64,000 nt of DNA from the NCBI RefSeq assembly GCF_051622035.1, contig NC_135358.1:19916001-19980000 (forward strand). Reading direction: 5' to 3'. This DNA comes from Arctopsyche grandis. Taxonomy: Eukaryota > Arthropoda > Insecta > Trichoptera > Hydropsychidae. Under the pieces are notes generated by a model. The model was not told where the DNA came from and searched no databases. It saw nothing but the letters and a program-made list of their open reading frames with translations. The position numbers were made by a program, and so were the translations under genes. How positions within the stretch are numbered: the first letter of the stretch is position 1; the number at the start of each line of letters is the position of its first letter. Positions 28,604-40,844 of the stretch are shown here, piece by piece.

Positions 28604-30592
28604 CAGTGGCGGACTGGGACTGAAATTAGTGCATGCCAGGAGTCAAAGGGGGCCCACAGAGGGTTAAAAAAATTTGTCCCCCCCCCCCCATATAAGAAAA
28701 TTTTCTTCTATCCATCATGCTAAAAATCAAGGGTAAAAAATAAATAGAATTTTCAAAAATGGGCATAAACAAATTTAGTTACAAGAAAAATGGCAAAAGG
28801 AAAATAGATCCATAAATTACATTGTATATTTCGTTTTAACCCTTGTCCTAGGTAAATATTATAGAATGCGGCATAAAAGCGGCTTTTACTTTCGGTAGAA
28901 AACAATTGAGGACGTCATTTCAGCTTTTTCTTGGGGGGGGGGGGGCAGGCAAATATTGGTCAAATTGAAAAATTTTAAAAAAATCTTGCTTATATCAGAA
29001 TAAAAATGGATATACTTTTTTCTTTACATACACCTTATTGAGTTATAAAATATGAAAAAAATCAGCTTATTTCTGAAAAAATAATATATATAAAAAGAGA
29101 AAAAAGCGCCGCAGGCGAAAATTTTTTTCCAAAAGTCTTCACATGGTCAACAAAAATTGACCATCTAACTGAGTCACCAAAAAACTATCAATTAACTTAA
29201 TTTCTACCGACTGTCTTTTCACTTTATCTATGTACATATGTACGTAATAACAATAGATAAAATTTTGTGATCATGCGAAAATTTGAACTCAGAATCGATC
29301 ACTGATCACGTCTACTGTATTTGTATTCTTGTATTCTTGTATTTGTATGTTATTTGTATTCTTTATGTACTAAATTTGATAAAGTTTTGGTCAGAAAGCA
29401 ATTTTATTAAATAACTAAAACTTTTTTTGGACCGAATTCGTTACACATGAAGTTTAAATTCATCTCATTCGTTGTTTTGTGAGAGAATGGACGTCTGCAA
29501 ATAAAATAAAAATTCGAGAAATAAAATCATTTGTGATTGAACCAATTAAGTAAAATATTAATTTAAAACCTTTCTTGAAAACAAAAAATATACGAACTTT
29601 CGGAAAAATAAACGTTACACATCTGTTTTTGAGACAAAATAAAGTAAAGGGGACTTTTCTAACGATTCGCTCCATAGGATGAACAATTTCTAAGAATTTT
29701 ACCCAAGGCATACCACTGAAAAACCAAAATATACTTGCTTCGAAATAATAAAATTTTTTTTCAAAGCACATAGCAGCGATTATTTTATTAGTTACCCAAA
29801 AGTAACATACATAAGAAATAAACGTAGCATTCATAGATCCATAGTATCTTATTAATCATTAAATTCATAATATTTTCTAAATTCACACTATTCCTTAATT
29901 TAGGGGGGCGAGTGCCCCCCTATGCCCCCACCCCCAAATTACGTCCCTGAAAACAATGCATAATATTTTCAATTAATGTTAATCGAAAATCGGGATTTTG
30001 GGGAGGGGCTCCCTATCCTATATTTCTATATACATGGATGTATCTAGATTAGGAATAGATTTTATATTCGGAAACTGTTTAAAATTGTGTATTTAAATCA
30101 TACTATATCGTCGAAGCATAATCAAATGTTATTTTGAAAGTATGAAATAAATTTAAATCGCTGGTTGATAATGAATCTTCCTATCGAAATTGTTTTAAGC
30201 AATTCAGTTTATATTATTCACGGAAATTCGTTTATTCCCATTTTTATTTCAGTAGGTAGTTGTTACATAGGTATTGGTATATACATACATAATATTGAGG
30301 TTGGAAATGGGACCGACAAAAGGGCCCTCGCAATTTACATTTCTAGCCTAATAAAAAAAGTTAACCGATCCTTGGGCTGTTAAAGCAGGTATTAGTTGTT
30401 TGTGTATATCGTAAGAAATTTATTTTGTTGAAATACCCAAACTTTAGGTCCCAAAGTCCTATAAATTATTACATACGTGAAATATAAAAAGTTATTTAAT
30501 TTTACTGAGGGCCCATATTTTCCAACAGATAGTGGGGCCCACATGCCATCGGGCATGTTCGCTTGTATGGCCAGTCCGCCACTGGTTGTAGT
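28596..30592. mobile_element. hAT-type non-autonomous element in a microsatellite
   Basis: A 1981-bp element, 28604-30584, with 14-bp inverted ends cagtggcggactgg and the 8-bp duplication gttgtagt on both sides (28596-28603 and 30585-30592). The 8-bp duplication and CAG..CTG ends fit the hAT superfamily. The interior has no transposase: the longest frame (29460-29834 minus, 124 codons) matches nothing known. It contains poly-C and poly-G runs (28679, 28935) and C-rich blocks (29905-29935), which may be older nested termini. Confidence 0.88.
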
Positions 30593-30690
30593 AGTAGTAG
30601 TTGTAGTAGTAGTAGTTGTAGTAGTAGTAGTTGTAGTAGTAGTAGTTGTAGTAGTAGTAGTTGTAGTAGTAGTAGTAATAGTAGTAGTAG
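30585..30690. repeat. (TAG)n microsatellite, right part
   Basis: A regular higher-order unit of gttgtagtagta repeated about nine times. The long valine, threonine, leucine or tyrosine frames across it are translation of the repeat only. Confidence 0.9.
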
Positions 30691-30900
30691 CGAGTAGGAT
30701 ACAAGGGGAACAAGCTGTTCCTCTTGTATCCTGCCCGTGCACATTAAATAAGGCTGTTCGACAAAAAGAGAGAGAATTTCACCGCACGCCATTGATATAT
30801 ATTACATATACTTATTACCGTTTACCATGCATACCTTATTTTCGATCTTTGCTTTCCGATATTTTCTTTTCGATCTTTCGACTTTCGATGCAATGAGCCA
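30690..30900. repeat. Dispersed repeat with hairpin, inverted relative to 600-760
   Basis: Begins with an imperfect hairpin (aggatacaaggggaaca / tgttcctcttgtatcct, 30696-30732), then ends with gtttaccatgcat and gatctttcgac blocks that are the reverse complement of 600-700. Part of this also appears at 28430-28490, next to the left half of the microsatellite, so the TAG tract is probably part of this repeat family. Confidence 0.5.
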
Positions 30901-30989
30901 GACCTAAAAATATCGTATATAATAAAAACAATGTGTCGGTAATTATGTATGTATATAAATATGTGGCAGCTGATGGACCAGTATGGGGA

Positions 30990-31170
30990 ACCAATCACAG
31001 TCGAGTATGGTAGTGGGGATGTCAAGCGTCACTCGCATTTGCGCCAGGAGCGCCGGAGGCACTGGGGGCGGTAGGGTCGAAGCCCCCGGGGTGTAGGAGG
31101 CGCTGGGGGCTCCGGGGGCGCTGAGGGCGAAGCCCCCAGAACCTCGGAGGCGCTCACTTCGTAATTCGTA
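30990..31170 (-). repeat. GC-rich interspersed repeat (family G), copy 1
   Basis: Modules such as gaagcccccg, gcgctgggggc and gaggcgct. Related GC-rich blocks, set in AT-rich DNA and next to tcgattcgaa-type sequence, occur at 33810-34020, 37676-37880 and 38060-38290. The proline-rich frames here are not supported as genes. Confidence 0.45.
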
Positions 31171-31465
31171 ATTTCTAATTCGTGCATCAATTTCTTTCCG
31201 AAACCAGCCGTTGCGATTTCGATTCTGGATTCTAGAGGTGCACATACATACACACACACACACACACATATCCATTCATAATTTCGAACGGGTTGGATTG
31301 CGCCACTTTTTATTACGATTAATATTACGTGCGCGTGAGCCTATAAATTACCTTACATTATACTTATATATAACATTTGTTTTTATTCGTGTCAATTCCT
31401 TTTCGAAACCACCCGTTGAAATCAACGGGCACAAAACGAGTTTAATTATAAAAATGAAAGAATTG

Positions 31466-32945
31466 CAGTGGCGGCTCGTCCTAATGGGTTGCCGGGCTGC
31501 AGCCCCTCCTATAAAATTCTAAGATATATATTTAATAATAAATTTAATATTTTATTTATTAATGATATTTTTTTTATTAGTTGGATGGACTTAACTATTG
31601 GGGCCTTCGACAGAGTAAATATTACTTACAATATCACCCATATCCAAAAGGGTGATATTGTAAGTAATGTTGACCGTTTTGAAGACCCCACTAACTTGTA
31701 TGGTGACAGATGAATTAAAATGTTGCTGTACTGGCTGTAAAGTGTTACAGCGCCGAGCTGAACGCTGCGCAGCCCGGAGTTTCGGAACGAGAAAGAGAAA
31801 GAGCTATTTGCAACTGCAGATAGCTCTTTCTCTTTCACTCACTCTGCCATTTTGGGCTGGACAGTCGGCAGCCTTCGCCTGTCTGCCGTCTACAGTCGGC
31901 AGTCTTCGCCTTCGACATTCATCTGTCAGTTTGTTTAAGATTTCGCGCGCTTGATCTTACATTTGATTAGTTGAATCGCACGATCACAGCTTTATTCGTT
32001 TTCGTTACTCTTAATTGGTTGTGTACGAGCCCTCATCAAATCTTCGGTGAGTCGTTTTCATTTTGATAACAGCAAACTTTTTTCAAATCTGTTTAACTTT
32101 TTCTCGTAATTTTTTATTTAAATATATTAAGATTTTTTTTCTTTTAAAAATGGAAGAACAAAAGAATTCAGTAAAATATTTACAAAATTTGCACTTTTCG
32201 CGACTAGAACTTACCGAAAAAGTCGCTATAAAAGCATTAGGCTGCCTCACGCCCAATTTAATTATTTCACAGCCTGCAACTAGTAGATCTTTTAGTTACT
32301 CGCGAAAATTTAATCCAGACATTTATAAAAAATACAATTGGTTAACGAGATGTACAGAAAAAAACGCCTTATTTTGTTATCCGTGTCTTTTGTTTGGAGG
32401 CGAGTCGCCAGGCGAAGCATCTTGGACGAAAACAGGAGTTATTGACTTAAAACATTTAAACGATAAATTTAAAAACACGAGGGAAGTGTCGAACACTTAA
32501 AAAATTTGTGTTATCTCACGATTTTGGGAAGCTTGTCGGCGGGAAATAGATAAGCATAACAAAACGTCAAAAAAAAAATAAGGATGTTTTATTTAAAATT
32601 ATTGATTGCGTTAAATTTTGCGGTAAATTTGAAATGCCAATGAGGGGACACGATGAAACAGATAATTCAAAAAATCCAGGAGTTTTTCGGGGGCTTCTAG
32701 AATATTCACAAAATTTCGACGATTCTTTAAAAAAACATTTTCAAACTTCTTCGATTTTTAAAGGGACATCAAAAACTATTCAAAATTAACTTTTAGATTG
32801 TATTTTGAACGTGTGTAGGGAACAAATAAGTGCTGAAATAAAAAAAAAACTTATCTAGCTGTTATGGCAGATGAAACAACCGATGTATCGATGCATTGTC
32901 AACAGGTTAATGTTTTTCGTTACGAATTAGGGGGTTAAGTTTTTG
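31466..32945 (+). mobile_element. Decayed hAT element, right end missing
   Basis: Starts with the hAT-like terminus cagtggcggctcgtc at 31466 and contains a broken transposase (32150-32938). Upstream of it are two perfect hairpins (31621-31668 and 31791-31836) in the left non-coding region. No matching gacgagccgccactg right end is present downstream, so the 3' part is lost. Related ends (ggctcgtctttaagggcaac) occur at about 57867. Confidence 0.6.
32150..32938 (+). pseudogene. hAT transposase (TTF-type zinc finger/DUF4371 class), broken
   Basis: From the ATG at 32150 the frame runs to a stop at 32498-32500 and includes an N-terminal zinc-finger-like segment (CTEKNALFCYPCLLFGGE) as in ZMYM-type hAT transposases. 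After the stop, homology resumes in shifted frames: MRGHDETDNSKNPGVFRGLL, FKGTSKTIQN and AVMADETTDVSMHCQQVNVF, the hallmark DUF4371/hAT catalytic-domain start. At least two frameshifts and several stops separate these blocks. The C-terminal dimerisation domain is absent. Inactive. Confidence 0.75.
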
Positions 32946-33809
32946 AAAGGTTTTGGGGTTTTTTTTAATCCGCGTCGCGAAACCAGCAAGAACGAATTTT
33001 TTTAGCAATCTTACTGGAGTAGCAGCGTATTTTTCGAAATCTTCATCGCGTTTGGACGCACCCCTTTAATGGGTGGTGAATTTTGCTAGTTTTTTTTTCA
33101 ATACTTAAATCCACATGTAAGTGGTCGTACGCCAAAAATTGTGCTTATTTTGTCCTGTTATGACATGATAGAATAATTATGGTGACATTTTTACTCGGAC
33201 ATTCAATACTGGGAGTACACTTAATTATGGTGACATTCAACCTCGATTTTGTCAATTTAAAATACGTTTTATCTGGTCGAAGCGCAACTGTCGCATTCAC
33301 TCAATATATATATTGATATATATTGTCGCATTCACTCAATATATACATACACTCAATATATATATCGAAGAAAGGAACGGTAACAAAATTAAGGTTTCGG
33401 GTGTACAGCCCTCTTAATCTAAAAATTCATTTATTCTTTGTCAAAAATTATACAAATCTTGAAAATTTAAATGAACTTTCATGTAATCGTGACTTGGTCG
33501 AAAAAAAATGTACAATACATATTGTATATACATATTTTCAAAATAATTTTTTTGATAAAAAAAATTGGAAACCCGTTGTTCCACAATTGGGGTAACACCA
33601 CTGAATACATGTTGAACACATCTGTTTAAATTAACCTTGAACGCGTATTGTAAATTCATTCATTTGGTCGTGTGACAAAGTTTGGATTTTTATCCGATCG
33701 TTTTCATTTCAATTGCAAACGATTAAAAATTTTCATATAATGTGTAGCTTACATATATATTTTTCCTATCTATTTATGTATTATCTAAATCCTGTTTATC
33801 TAATATTTG

Positions 33810-34020
33810 GAAAGAGACTTTGTATGTAATCTGCGTTCATTGGTTCGTTGGTTCGTTGGTTGATTCGTTCGTTCGTATACAACACGTTCGACATATTTTT
33901 TTCGATTCATAGGCGCCGATTCGATTTTTTTCGATTCGAAGTCCCCGCAGGGGGTGCCGCCGGGGGCGCAGCGGCCGGACTCTGGTATATACATATAATT
34001 TCGAAAGAGACTTAATATAT
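33810..34020 (-). repeat. GC-rich interspersed repeat (family G), copy 2
   Basis: On the minus strand it shares with 37676-37880 the order: GC-rich proline-type block, gaatcgaaaaaaatcgaat, aacgaacgaa repeats and aaagtctctttcc. Bounded by ttcgaaagagactt-type ends at 33998-34012 and 33810-33825. No gene. Confidence 0.5.
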
Positions 34021-34626
34021 ATATATATATATTGTAACGTATACTAAACAGAGCCGCCGAGTAACTGCGAGCGGATTAAGACGGGTAGACGTCCTGAGAG
34101 ACCGTGAGACCGGTGTAAGTGGTTTTAGGGATTAGCGACGAGCTAAGTGCATGAAAGCTAAACAATGATTGCACTTCTCATACCGTGGGAATACATATCC
34201 GAATACGTGACTATACTGTAGGTAAACAGATTAGACGTCCTGAGAGATCTACCCCTTATAAGGCGGTACGTAGGCGATATCATGTCATTCTGGATTGAAC
34301 ACTAGCAATACGTGTAACTCCTTAATCATCAATAAATGCTGTGAAACGACCGTTGGCCTTTACTTGGATCCTCCACCCACCCCTACGCAACACTGGTGTC
34401 AGAAGTGGGATCCAAGATGGGCCGTGGAACAAAGTCACCAGCGAAGGAAGAGAAGCTACAGCGAAGCCATCCTCGGGAGCTGTAGGAGAGAGTTCGAGCC
34501 ATGGAGACACGAAATAAAAAAATGCAGTTTTCACTGCAACACACAGAATCGGTCATCACATATTCGGTTGTCGAATTGCAGTTATCACTGCAACTCGACT
34601 TTGACATTATCGGCGGTGGCCGCCGA

Positions 34627-35135
34627 GAATTCATCGGGATGACGGAAGGAGGTTACGAAACGGGAGGTTTCGTACAAGTGCTGCCGGGAGAGGACAACTT
34701 GGGGCGCTGTCAAGGGCAACATCGAGGAGCAGCATCCGGCAATTGCAGAGTCATCCAAAGGGCGACCGGGACGAGTGCAGTTCACCGGTCCACTTACGCC
34801 GCAAGTACCAAAAATTAGCGGCTGTTGGGGACGACGATCCACGGGAAAGCATCGTCGTCAGAAGAGGAGCGGAGAGCAGGAATGCGGAGGAGCAAGAATT
34901 CATCGGGATGACGGAGGGAGGTTACGAAACGGGAGGTTTCGTACAAGTGCTGCCGGGAGAGGACAACTTGAGGCGTTGTCAAGGGCAACATCGGAGAGCA
35001 GCATCCGGCAATTGCAGAGTCATCCAAAGGGCGACCGGGAAGAGGGCAGTTCGCCAATTCGCCGCAAGTAGCAAGAGTTAGCGGCTGTAGGTGACGTCGA
35101 TCCACGGGAAAGCATCGTCGTCAGAAGAGGAGTGG
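34627..35135 (+). repeat. 269-bp tandem repeat inside the LTR element
   Basis: Two copies starting at gaattcatcggg (34627 and 34896) share acgggaggtttcgtacaagt and cggcaattgcagagtcatcc. Both stay largely open in one frame, so they may encode a duplicated structural (gag-like) segment, but I recognise no domain. Confidence 0.75.
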
Positions 35136-35419
35136 AGATCGACTACAACTGAGAGATGTCGATTACAAGCCACTATTCCCTTCAACTGTTTGTTGACGGC
35201 AGATGTCAACAAACTGGAAAAAAATCTAATTGGAAACTAGTCGAGTCTAATTGGAAGAGTCGGAAAGTAAACGGATTGAAATGGAATTCAATCGGAACCA
35301 TGCAACGGCAGAGAGGCATATTTATCAGATTGGATAAATGTGGGTTGGTCAGTCGGCGGAGTCAATCAAGTCACTTTTGGGAGGAAAGAGGCATCGCTTC
35401 AGAGGGAATGGCAACGGAA

Positions 35420-36225
35420 GCACGTTCTGGGTGGAACGTTGGTCTGCAGCAAGATGCTGGGCCACATGAGAGGAAGACGGGGCCACCGCAACAAATTTGG
35501 ACGTTGGGGAAACGAGCGACTTGGATCAACCACGTGAGGGCATTTGAAACCGAAGAAACGCCAGATCGCGACTTCAACGAGAGAGAGTGGAACAATTGAT
35601 ATACGTCAACATCGAAAAAAATCTAGTTGGAAACTAGTGGAAACACGAGTACCTGAAAAAATACATGGACAGTTGCAGCAGTGTTTAGATCATCTCGCAG
35701 ATGTAACGGGAAAATACATCAGAAAGAAATGGATTTCAGTTGGGTCAATGGAACGGAAAAGAAGCACATTCAACAGAGTGGCAGACTGTTGGGTGCATAT
35801 TTACCAAGGTCAATGGAACGGAAAAGAAACACAACCAGCAGAGTGGCAGACTGAGGTGTGCACATTTTCCAGGGTCAAGGGAACGGAAAAGAAGCACCAC
35901 CAGCAGAGTGGCAGACTGAGGGGTGCACATTTTCCAGGGTCAACCGTCACTTTTGTGAGGATGGTGGCGATTCTTGTGGGACATGGCTTTGGAGCACGTT
36001 CTGGGTTGAACGTTGGTCTGCAGCAAGATGCTGGGCCACATGACAGAGGAACACTGGGCCACCGTAGCAAATTTGGACGATGGTGACACGAGAGACATGG
36101 ACCAAGTCACTTTTGTGAGGATGGGAGCCATTCTTGTGGGACATGGCTTTGGAGCACGTTCTGGGTTGAACGTTGGTCTGCAGCAGGATGCTGGACCACA
36201 TGACAGGAATACGGGGCTGCCATAG
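35420..36225 (+). repeat. Mixed direct repeats inside the LTR element
   Basis: Three copies of a block with gaacgttggtctgcagcaag (about 35436, 36009 and 36166) and three to four copies of a 62-64 bp unit with ggaacggaaaagaagcac and gagtggcagactg (35745-35945). They preserve no known domain. Confidence 0.7.
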
Positions 36226-36349
36226 CAAATTTGGACTTTGGTGATACGAGCAACATGGACCAAACACGTGAGAAAATTTTGGACCGAAGAGCTGACAAAG
36301 AATGATTTCCAAATGTAAAACATCGGATGACTAATTTTAGGGGATTAGA

Positions 36350-36850
36350 AATATAACTGTAATTGTTTCCATTGTAAAGGTGACGTAAAGTGAAGTGTAA
36401 TGAAAGTTTTATGTAATTGTTTCCATTGTAAAGGTGACGTAAATTGAAGTTTAACGAAAGTTAATGTAATTGTTTCCATTGTAAAGGTGACGTAAAATGA
36501 AGTGTAATGTAATTGTTTCCATTGTAAAGTTGACGTAAATTGAAGTGTAACGAAAGTTTAATGTAATTGTTTACATTGTAAAGGTGTCGTAAATTGAAGT
36601 TTAACGAAAGTTTTCATGTAATTGTTTCCATTGTAAAGGTGACGTAAATCGTAGTGTAACGAAATTTTAAATGTTTTTGTTTACATTGTAAAGGTGTCGT
36701 AAATTGAAGTTTAACGAAGGTTTAATGTAATTGTTTAAATTGTAAAGGTGACGTTAATCTAACTGTAACAGAATTTAAATTGTAAAGGTAACGTTAATGT
36801 AACGGGAATAGATTTTAAATGTCATTGTTTCCATTGTAACTGTAAAGATA
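36350..36850 (+). repeat. About 60-bp tandem array inside the LTR element
   Basis: Eight or more copies of a unit with tgtaattgtttccattgtaa, ggtgacgtaaattgaag and tgtaacgaaagttt, drifting toward the 3' end. It lies between the coding-like part and the 3' LTR. Not a CRISPR: there are no unique spacers and the host is a eukaryote. Confidence 0.85.
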
Positions 36851-37322
36851 ACGACTGTAATGGTAAATGTAACTGTGACTGATATCGAAGATAAATGTAA
36901 CTACTGCAGATTTATCAGTTATGATTTGTTGGTCAATCGGGACGATTTGACCTAAGTGGGGGGCAATGTAACGTATACTAAACAGAGCCGCCGAGTAACT
37001 GCGAGCGGATTAAGACGGGTAGACGTCCTGAGAGACCGTGAGACCGGTGTAAGTGGTTTTAGGGATTAGCGACGAGCTAAGTGCATGAAAGCTAAACAAT
37101 GATTGCACTTCTCATACCGTGGGAATACATATCCGAATACGTGACTATACTGTAGGTAAACAGATTAGACGTCCTGAGAGATCTACCCCTTATAAGGCGG
37201 TACGTAGGCGATATCATGTCATTCTGGATTGAACACTAGCAATACGTGTAACTCCTTAATCATCAATAAATGCTGTGAAACGACCGTTGGCCTTTTCTTG
37301 GATCCTCCACCCACCCCGTACG

Positions 37323-37570
<248 letters not shown>

Positions 37571-37675
37571 CTTTTTCTTATATTTTTTTATTTATTTTTT
37601 TTTGTTATTTTTTTTTATATATTTTTTATTTTTATTGTATTGTCATTTTTATTTTTTGCTTTTAATGTATACCAG

Positions 37676-37880
37676 AATCCGGCGCCTGCGCCCCCTAAAG
37701 CTCCGCCCCCGGCGTCTTCGCCCCCAGCGCGAAGGCGGCTTCGCTCTCGGCGCCTGTGTCCCCGGAGACTTCGAATCCTTTGAATCGAAAAAAATCGAAT
37801 TATTTGTTCGATGACGTCACGGATTTACGACCCAACGAACGAAGGTTACATACAAAGTTTCTTTCCAAATCATATATTAG
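37676..37880 (+). repeat. GC-rich interspersed repeat (family G), copy 3
   Basis: accagaatccggcgcctgcg, repeated cccccggcg-type modules, tcgaaaaaaatcgaat, then cccaacgaacgaagg and caaagtttctttcc. It is the inverted counterpart of 33810-34020 across the LTR element. A second unit of the family begins near 37975 (acccggcttcgctcagtat). Confidence 0.55.
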
Positions 37881-38059
37881 AGATGTATATATGTAGACAT
37901 TGCGTATTTCATATATTGTACATACATATGTACTCAATCACAAGTTCAAATATGCTATATATTATATTAATTGTTTTACCCGGCTTCGCTCAGTATTTGT
38001 AATATAAACAGCTTAATCATGGCGAATGTAATAGTAAATAGTCATTTGTTTTTTTATTA

Positions 38060-38290
38060 AATTTATTTGAATCGAAAAAAAAATATATCGAATCGTCATA
38101 GAATCTGTTTTGTTTACGAAGTTCCTCTCCGGCACTCCCCGGGGGCATTCGCCCCCTGCGCCTTCGCCCCCCAGACCTTCAGCCCCGTCCCCCGTCCCCA
38201 CGTCGTCATGGAAATTTTGACTTGTTTTCGAAGTTTCCAACCATTATCCAACTAAGAATACTTAGAAAGTCTCTTTCGAAATTATATATT
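38060..38290 (+). repeat. GC-rich interspersed repeat (family G), copy 4
   Basis: Starts with ttgaatcgaaaaaaaa, contains a C-rich core (cattcgccccctgcgcc), and ends agtctctttcgaaattatat. It lies 35 bp before the first identified exon of the aldo-keto reductase, in its intron. Confidence 0.55.
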
Positions 38291-38325
38291 AGATTCAAGT
38301 CAAATAAATATTTATTTATTTTCAG

Positions 38326-39613
38326 TCAACACCCGGCGAAGTGGAATATGCTGTTAAAACTGCCATTGACATGGGTTATAGACACATAGACGGTGCTTAT
38401 TGCTACCAGAATGAAAAAGAAGTGGGTACTGCCATTCGTGATAAAATTAAAGATGGCACTGTGAAAAGGTAAATAATATGGTTTTTATTTTATATTTTGA
38501 ATCGACTTCTTTAAAATTATGTGTTCTTTATAAACAGGGAGGACTTGTTCATTACATCCAAATTATGGAATACATTCCACGATCCGAAAGAAGTAGAGAA
38601 AGCTTGCAGGAAAACGTTGTCAGATTTGGGCCTTGAATATGTTGATCTATATTTGATACATTGGCCATTTTGCTACGTGGTAAATATTGAGAAAATGATT
38701 ATTTTTATAAATACAATATTATATAAATAAAATGCAATTTAATTTATATTTTTACAGGAAAATGGTGAATTACTTCCAAGAGATTCCAATGGCGAGGTGA
38801 TTTTTGCGGACTTTGACTATGTAGATACATGGAAAGCAATGGAAAAACTCGTGTCATCAGGATTAGTAAAGAGTATTGGAGTGTCTAATTTCAATGTAGA
38901 ACAAATTGAAAGGATTTTGAAAAGCTGTAGTATCAAACCAGTCACTAATCAAGTAAATGGAGACATAAATTTATTCATACATATAGTCATAAAAAATATA
39001 TGCATTTACATATATTAATATTTTGTTTGTTTTATGTTTTTCAGGTGGAATGTCATCCTTATTTGGCTCAAATTGAATTGGGTAAATGGATGGCAGATCG
39101 AGGTATAACTCTGACTGCATACAGTCCTTTGGGTTCACCTGATCGTCCAGGTCAAAGTCCAACTGATAAGGTTTTATTACAAGATCCTGTGGTGCTTTCG
39201 ATTGCACAAAAATATAATAAATCACCTGCTCAAATTTTATTGAGGTAAAGTTCAGACTCATTTTATGTTTTTGATTTGAAAACGCAGAATAAAAAATAAT
39301 CGTTGTAATTACAGATACCAATTAGATCGTGGATTCATTGTGATTCCAAAGTCTATCAACAAAGAACGTTTGCAACAAAACATGGAAATTTTCGATTTTA
39401 ATTTGATCAAAGAAGATCTAGATAAGTTGAAAAGTTTGAATTCCGGATTCAGATACCTTACAATGGCTGGGTAAAACATTTTGCTTTCAATTATACGAAT
39501 ATTTCTGACTTCTACAACATTTAGTTTATATATTTGATTATACCTATGTATATATATTTTGTTTCAGAATTGGTGACAAACATAAATACTATCCATTCAA
39601 TGCAAAATATTAA
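38326..39613 (+). CDS. Aldo-keto reductase (AKR1-like), 5' exon not found
   Basis: Six exons: 38326-38468, 38538-38679, 38758-38952, 39045-39244, 39315-39470, 39568-39613 (882 nt, 293 residues plus stop), all GT-AG with matching phases. NADPH-dependent reduction of aldehydes and ketones in the cytosol is the family role. Catalytic tetrad residues are visible: Asp and Tyr in [11 protein letters not shown], Lys in TSKLW, His in LIHWP. AKR signatures [14 protein letters not shown] and [12 protein letters not shown] are intact, and the C-terminal YYPFNAKY is typical. The usual first exon (about 25 residues ending LGLGTWK) should precede STPGEV, but I could not find it in the repeat-filled DNA upstream. 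A Cys replaces the common Gly in HWPFC. Poly-A signal at 39621. The exact substrate cannot be told. Confidence 0.92.
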
Positions 39614-39979
39614 CAACCGAAATAAATATTGTAAATTTACATTTTTTAATACATAAAATGTTTTAATACAGTAAAACTTTTTGTAATAAATAAAATCTAC
39701 CAGATATTTTTGAATTTTTTATTGGGACTGTAGTGTTGTTAATATTCATAAATAAATAATATCCAAATGGTAGCAATGTAAAAAAAAATACAATACAATT
39801 TAGATTTATTGAGATAGATGATAAAAAAAAGAGTTAATCCGAATGGATACTAAAATAATACAGTAAACTACATAAATTAACATAATTGACATGTAAACGA
39901 ATTTATTATTGGTTATCAAATTTTTAATATTGAGCGGATAGTTTTTCATTAGATGATAAAATAGTATCTGGTAGTTAAG

Positions 39980-40497
39980 AAGAAGGAATAAAGAGATGTA
40001 TGAAATTGGGATGGAGTGCATTCGGGCGAAAGAAATCGGTTTTTAAATAAAAAATCGATCAATTTATTTTGCCAGTGATGACGTTTGGATGTAAAACTTG
40101 AACATTGAACGCCAAGATGCCCCACAAAGTCCAATACACTCAAAGAAGTGTGGAACACTGTATGCTCGGCATGATGAGGAGAGATAGAAAACCGAATACG
40201 TGTGTGAGAAATATGACAAGGATAATGAGTATAGTGGAGAGAGTGAAGAGATTTAAATTGCAATGGGTGAGTCACGTGGCTAAAAGAATAGACGAAAGAT
40301 TGAAAAAAAGAAGTGCTAGAATGTAAAAGGGTGAAAGGAAGGCCGTAAAGAAGATAGGTAGATGAAATTAGGAAAATGTGTAAATTGAAATTAATGAATT
40401 CAGTAAAAGTTTTGCACCAAAACAGAGACGAATGCAAGCATGTTGGAGAGGTCTTCATCCATTAGTAGATGGTGAGTGACTGTAGATAATGACATCA
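39980..40497 (+). pseudogene. RTE LINE 3' fragment, decayed
   Basis: Homologous to the C-terminal coding end and 3'UTR of the intact RTE at 49819-53496: ggatggagtgcattcgg, gccagtgatgacgtttggat, gtgtggaacactgtatgctcg, then ctgtagataatgac at the end. Many substitutions and shifts. It is a 5'-truncated, old copy between the aldo-keto reductase and DNMT2. Confidence 0.75.
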
Positions 40498-40844
40498 AAT
40501 ATTTTATCTGTATAATGAATTTAAGATTTTTTAAATTTCGTTATTATGCTACGTTCTGCTGAAATAATAAAAGAAACGCTGTAATGATTGGCTATGCTAA
40601 GTTCATTGGCCACTTAGATATTAAAATAAAAACCCTGTGCCATTGCTCGTTTCTGTTAGGCCCTTGATGGCGCTCTTGTTGACTACTAACTGGTACGAAT
40701 AGATTCATTTAGCATAAATTGACGTTAATGTATTATTTTAATACAAGTGATCAATGGCTAACGTATAATTAAAGAAAAGTTTGTAAATGAATTTCCACTG
40801 TTTTAATTTGTTTATTTTTTTGTATTGCATTTTATTCAATTACA

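Noticed and set aside
29460-29834. A 124-codon minus frame in the 28604-30584 element as transposase
   Set aside because: No zinc finger, catalytic or dimerisation motif of hAT transposases is visible.
30392-30896. Long poly-Val, poly-Thr, poly-Leu and poly-Tyr frames
   Set aside because: They are six-frame readings of the (TAG)n microsatellite.
35156-36323. Candidate coding frames of 121-180 codons in the LTR element interior
   Set aside because: They consist of repeated units, occur on both strands, and show no gag, protease, RT or integrase motif.
36350-36850. Regular about 60-bp array, CRISPR-like at first sight
   Set aside because: The units vary throughout, have no constant repeat with unique spacers, lie inside an LTR element, and the genome is eukaryotic.
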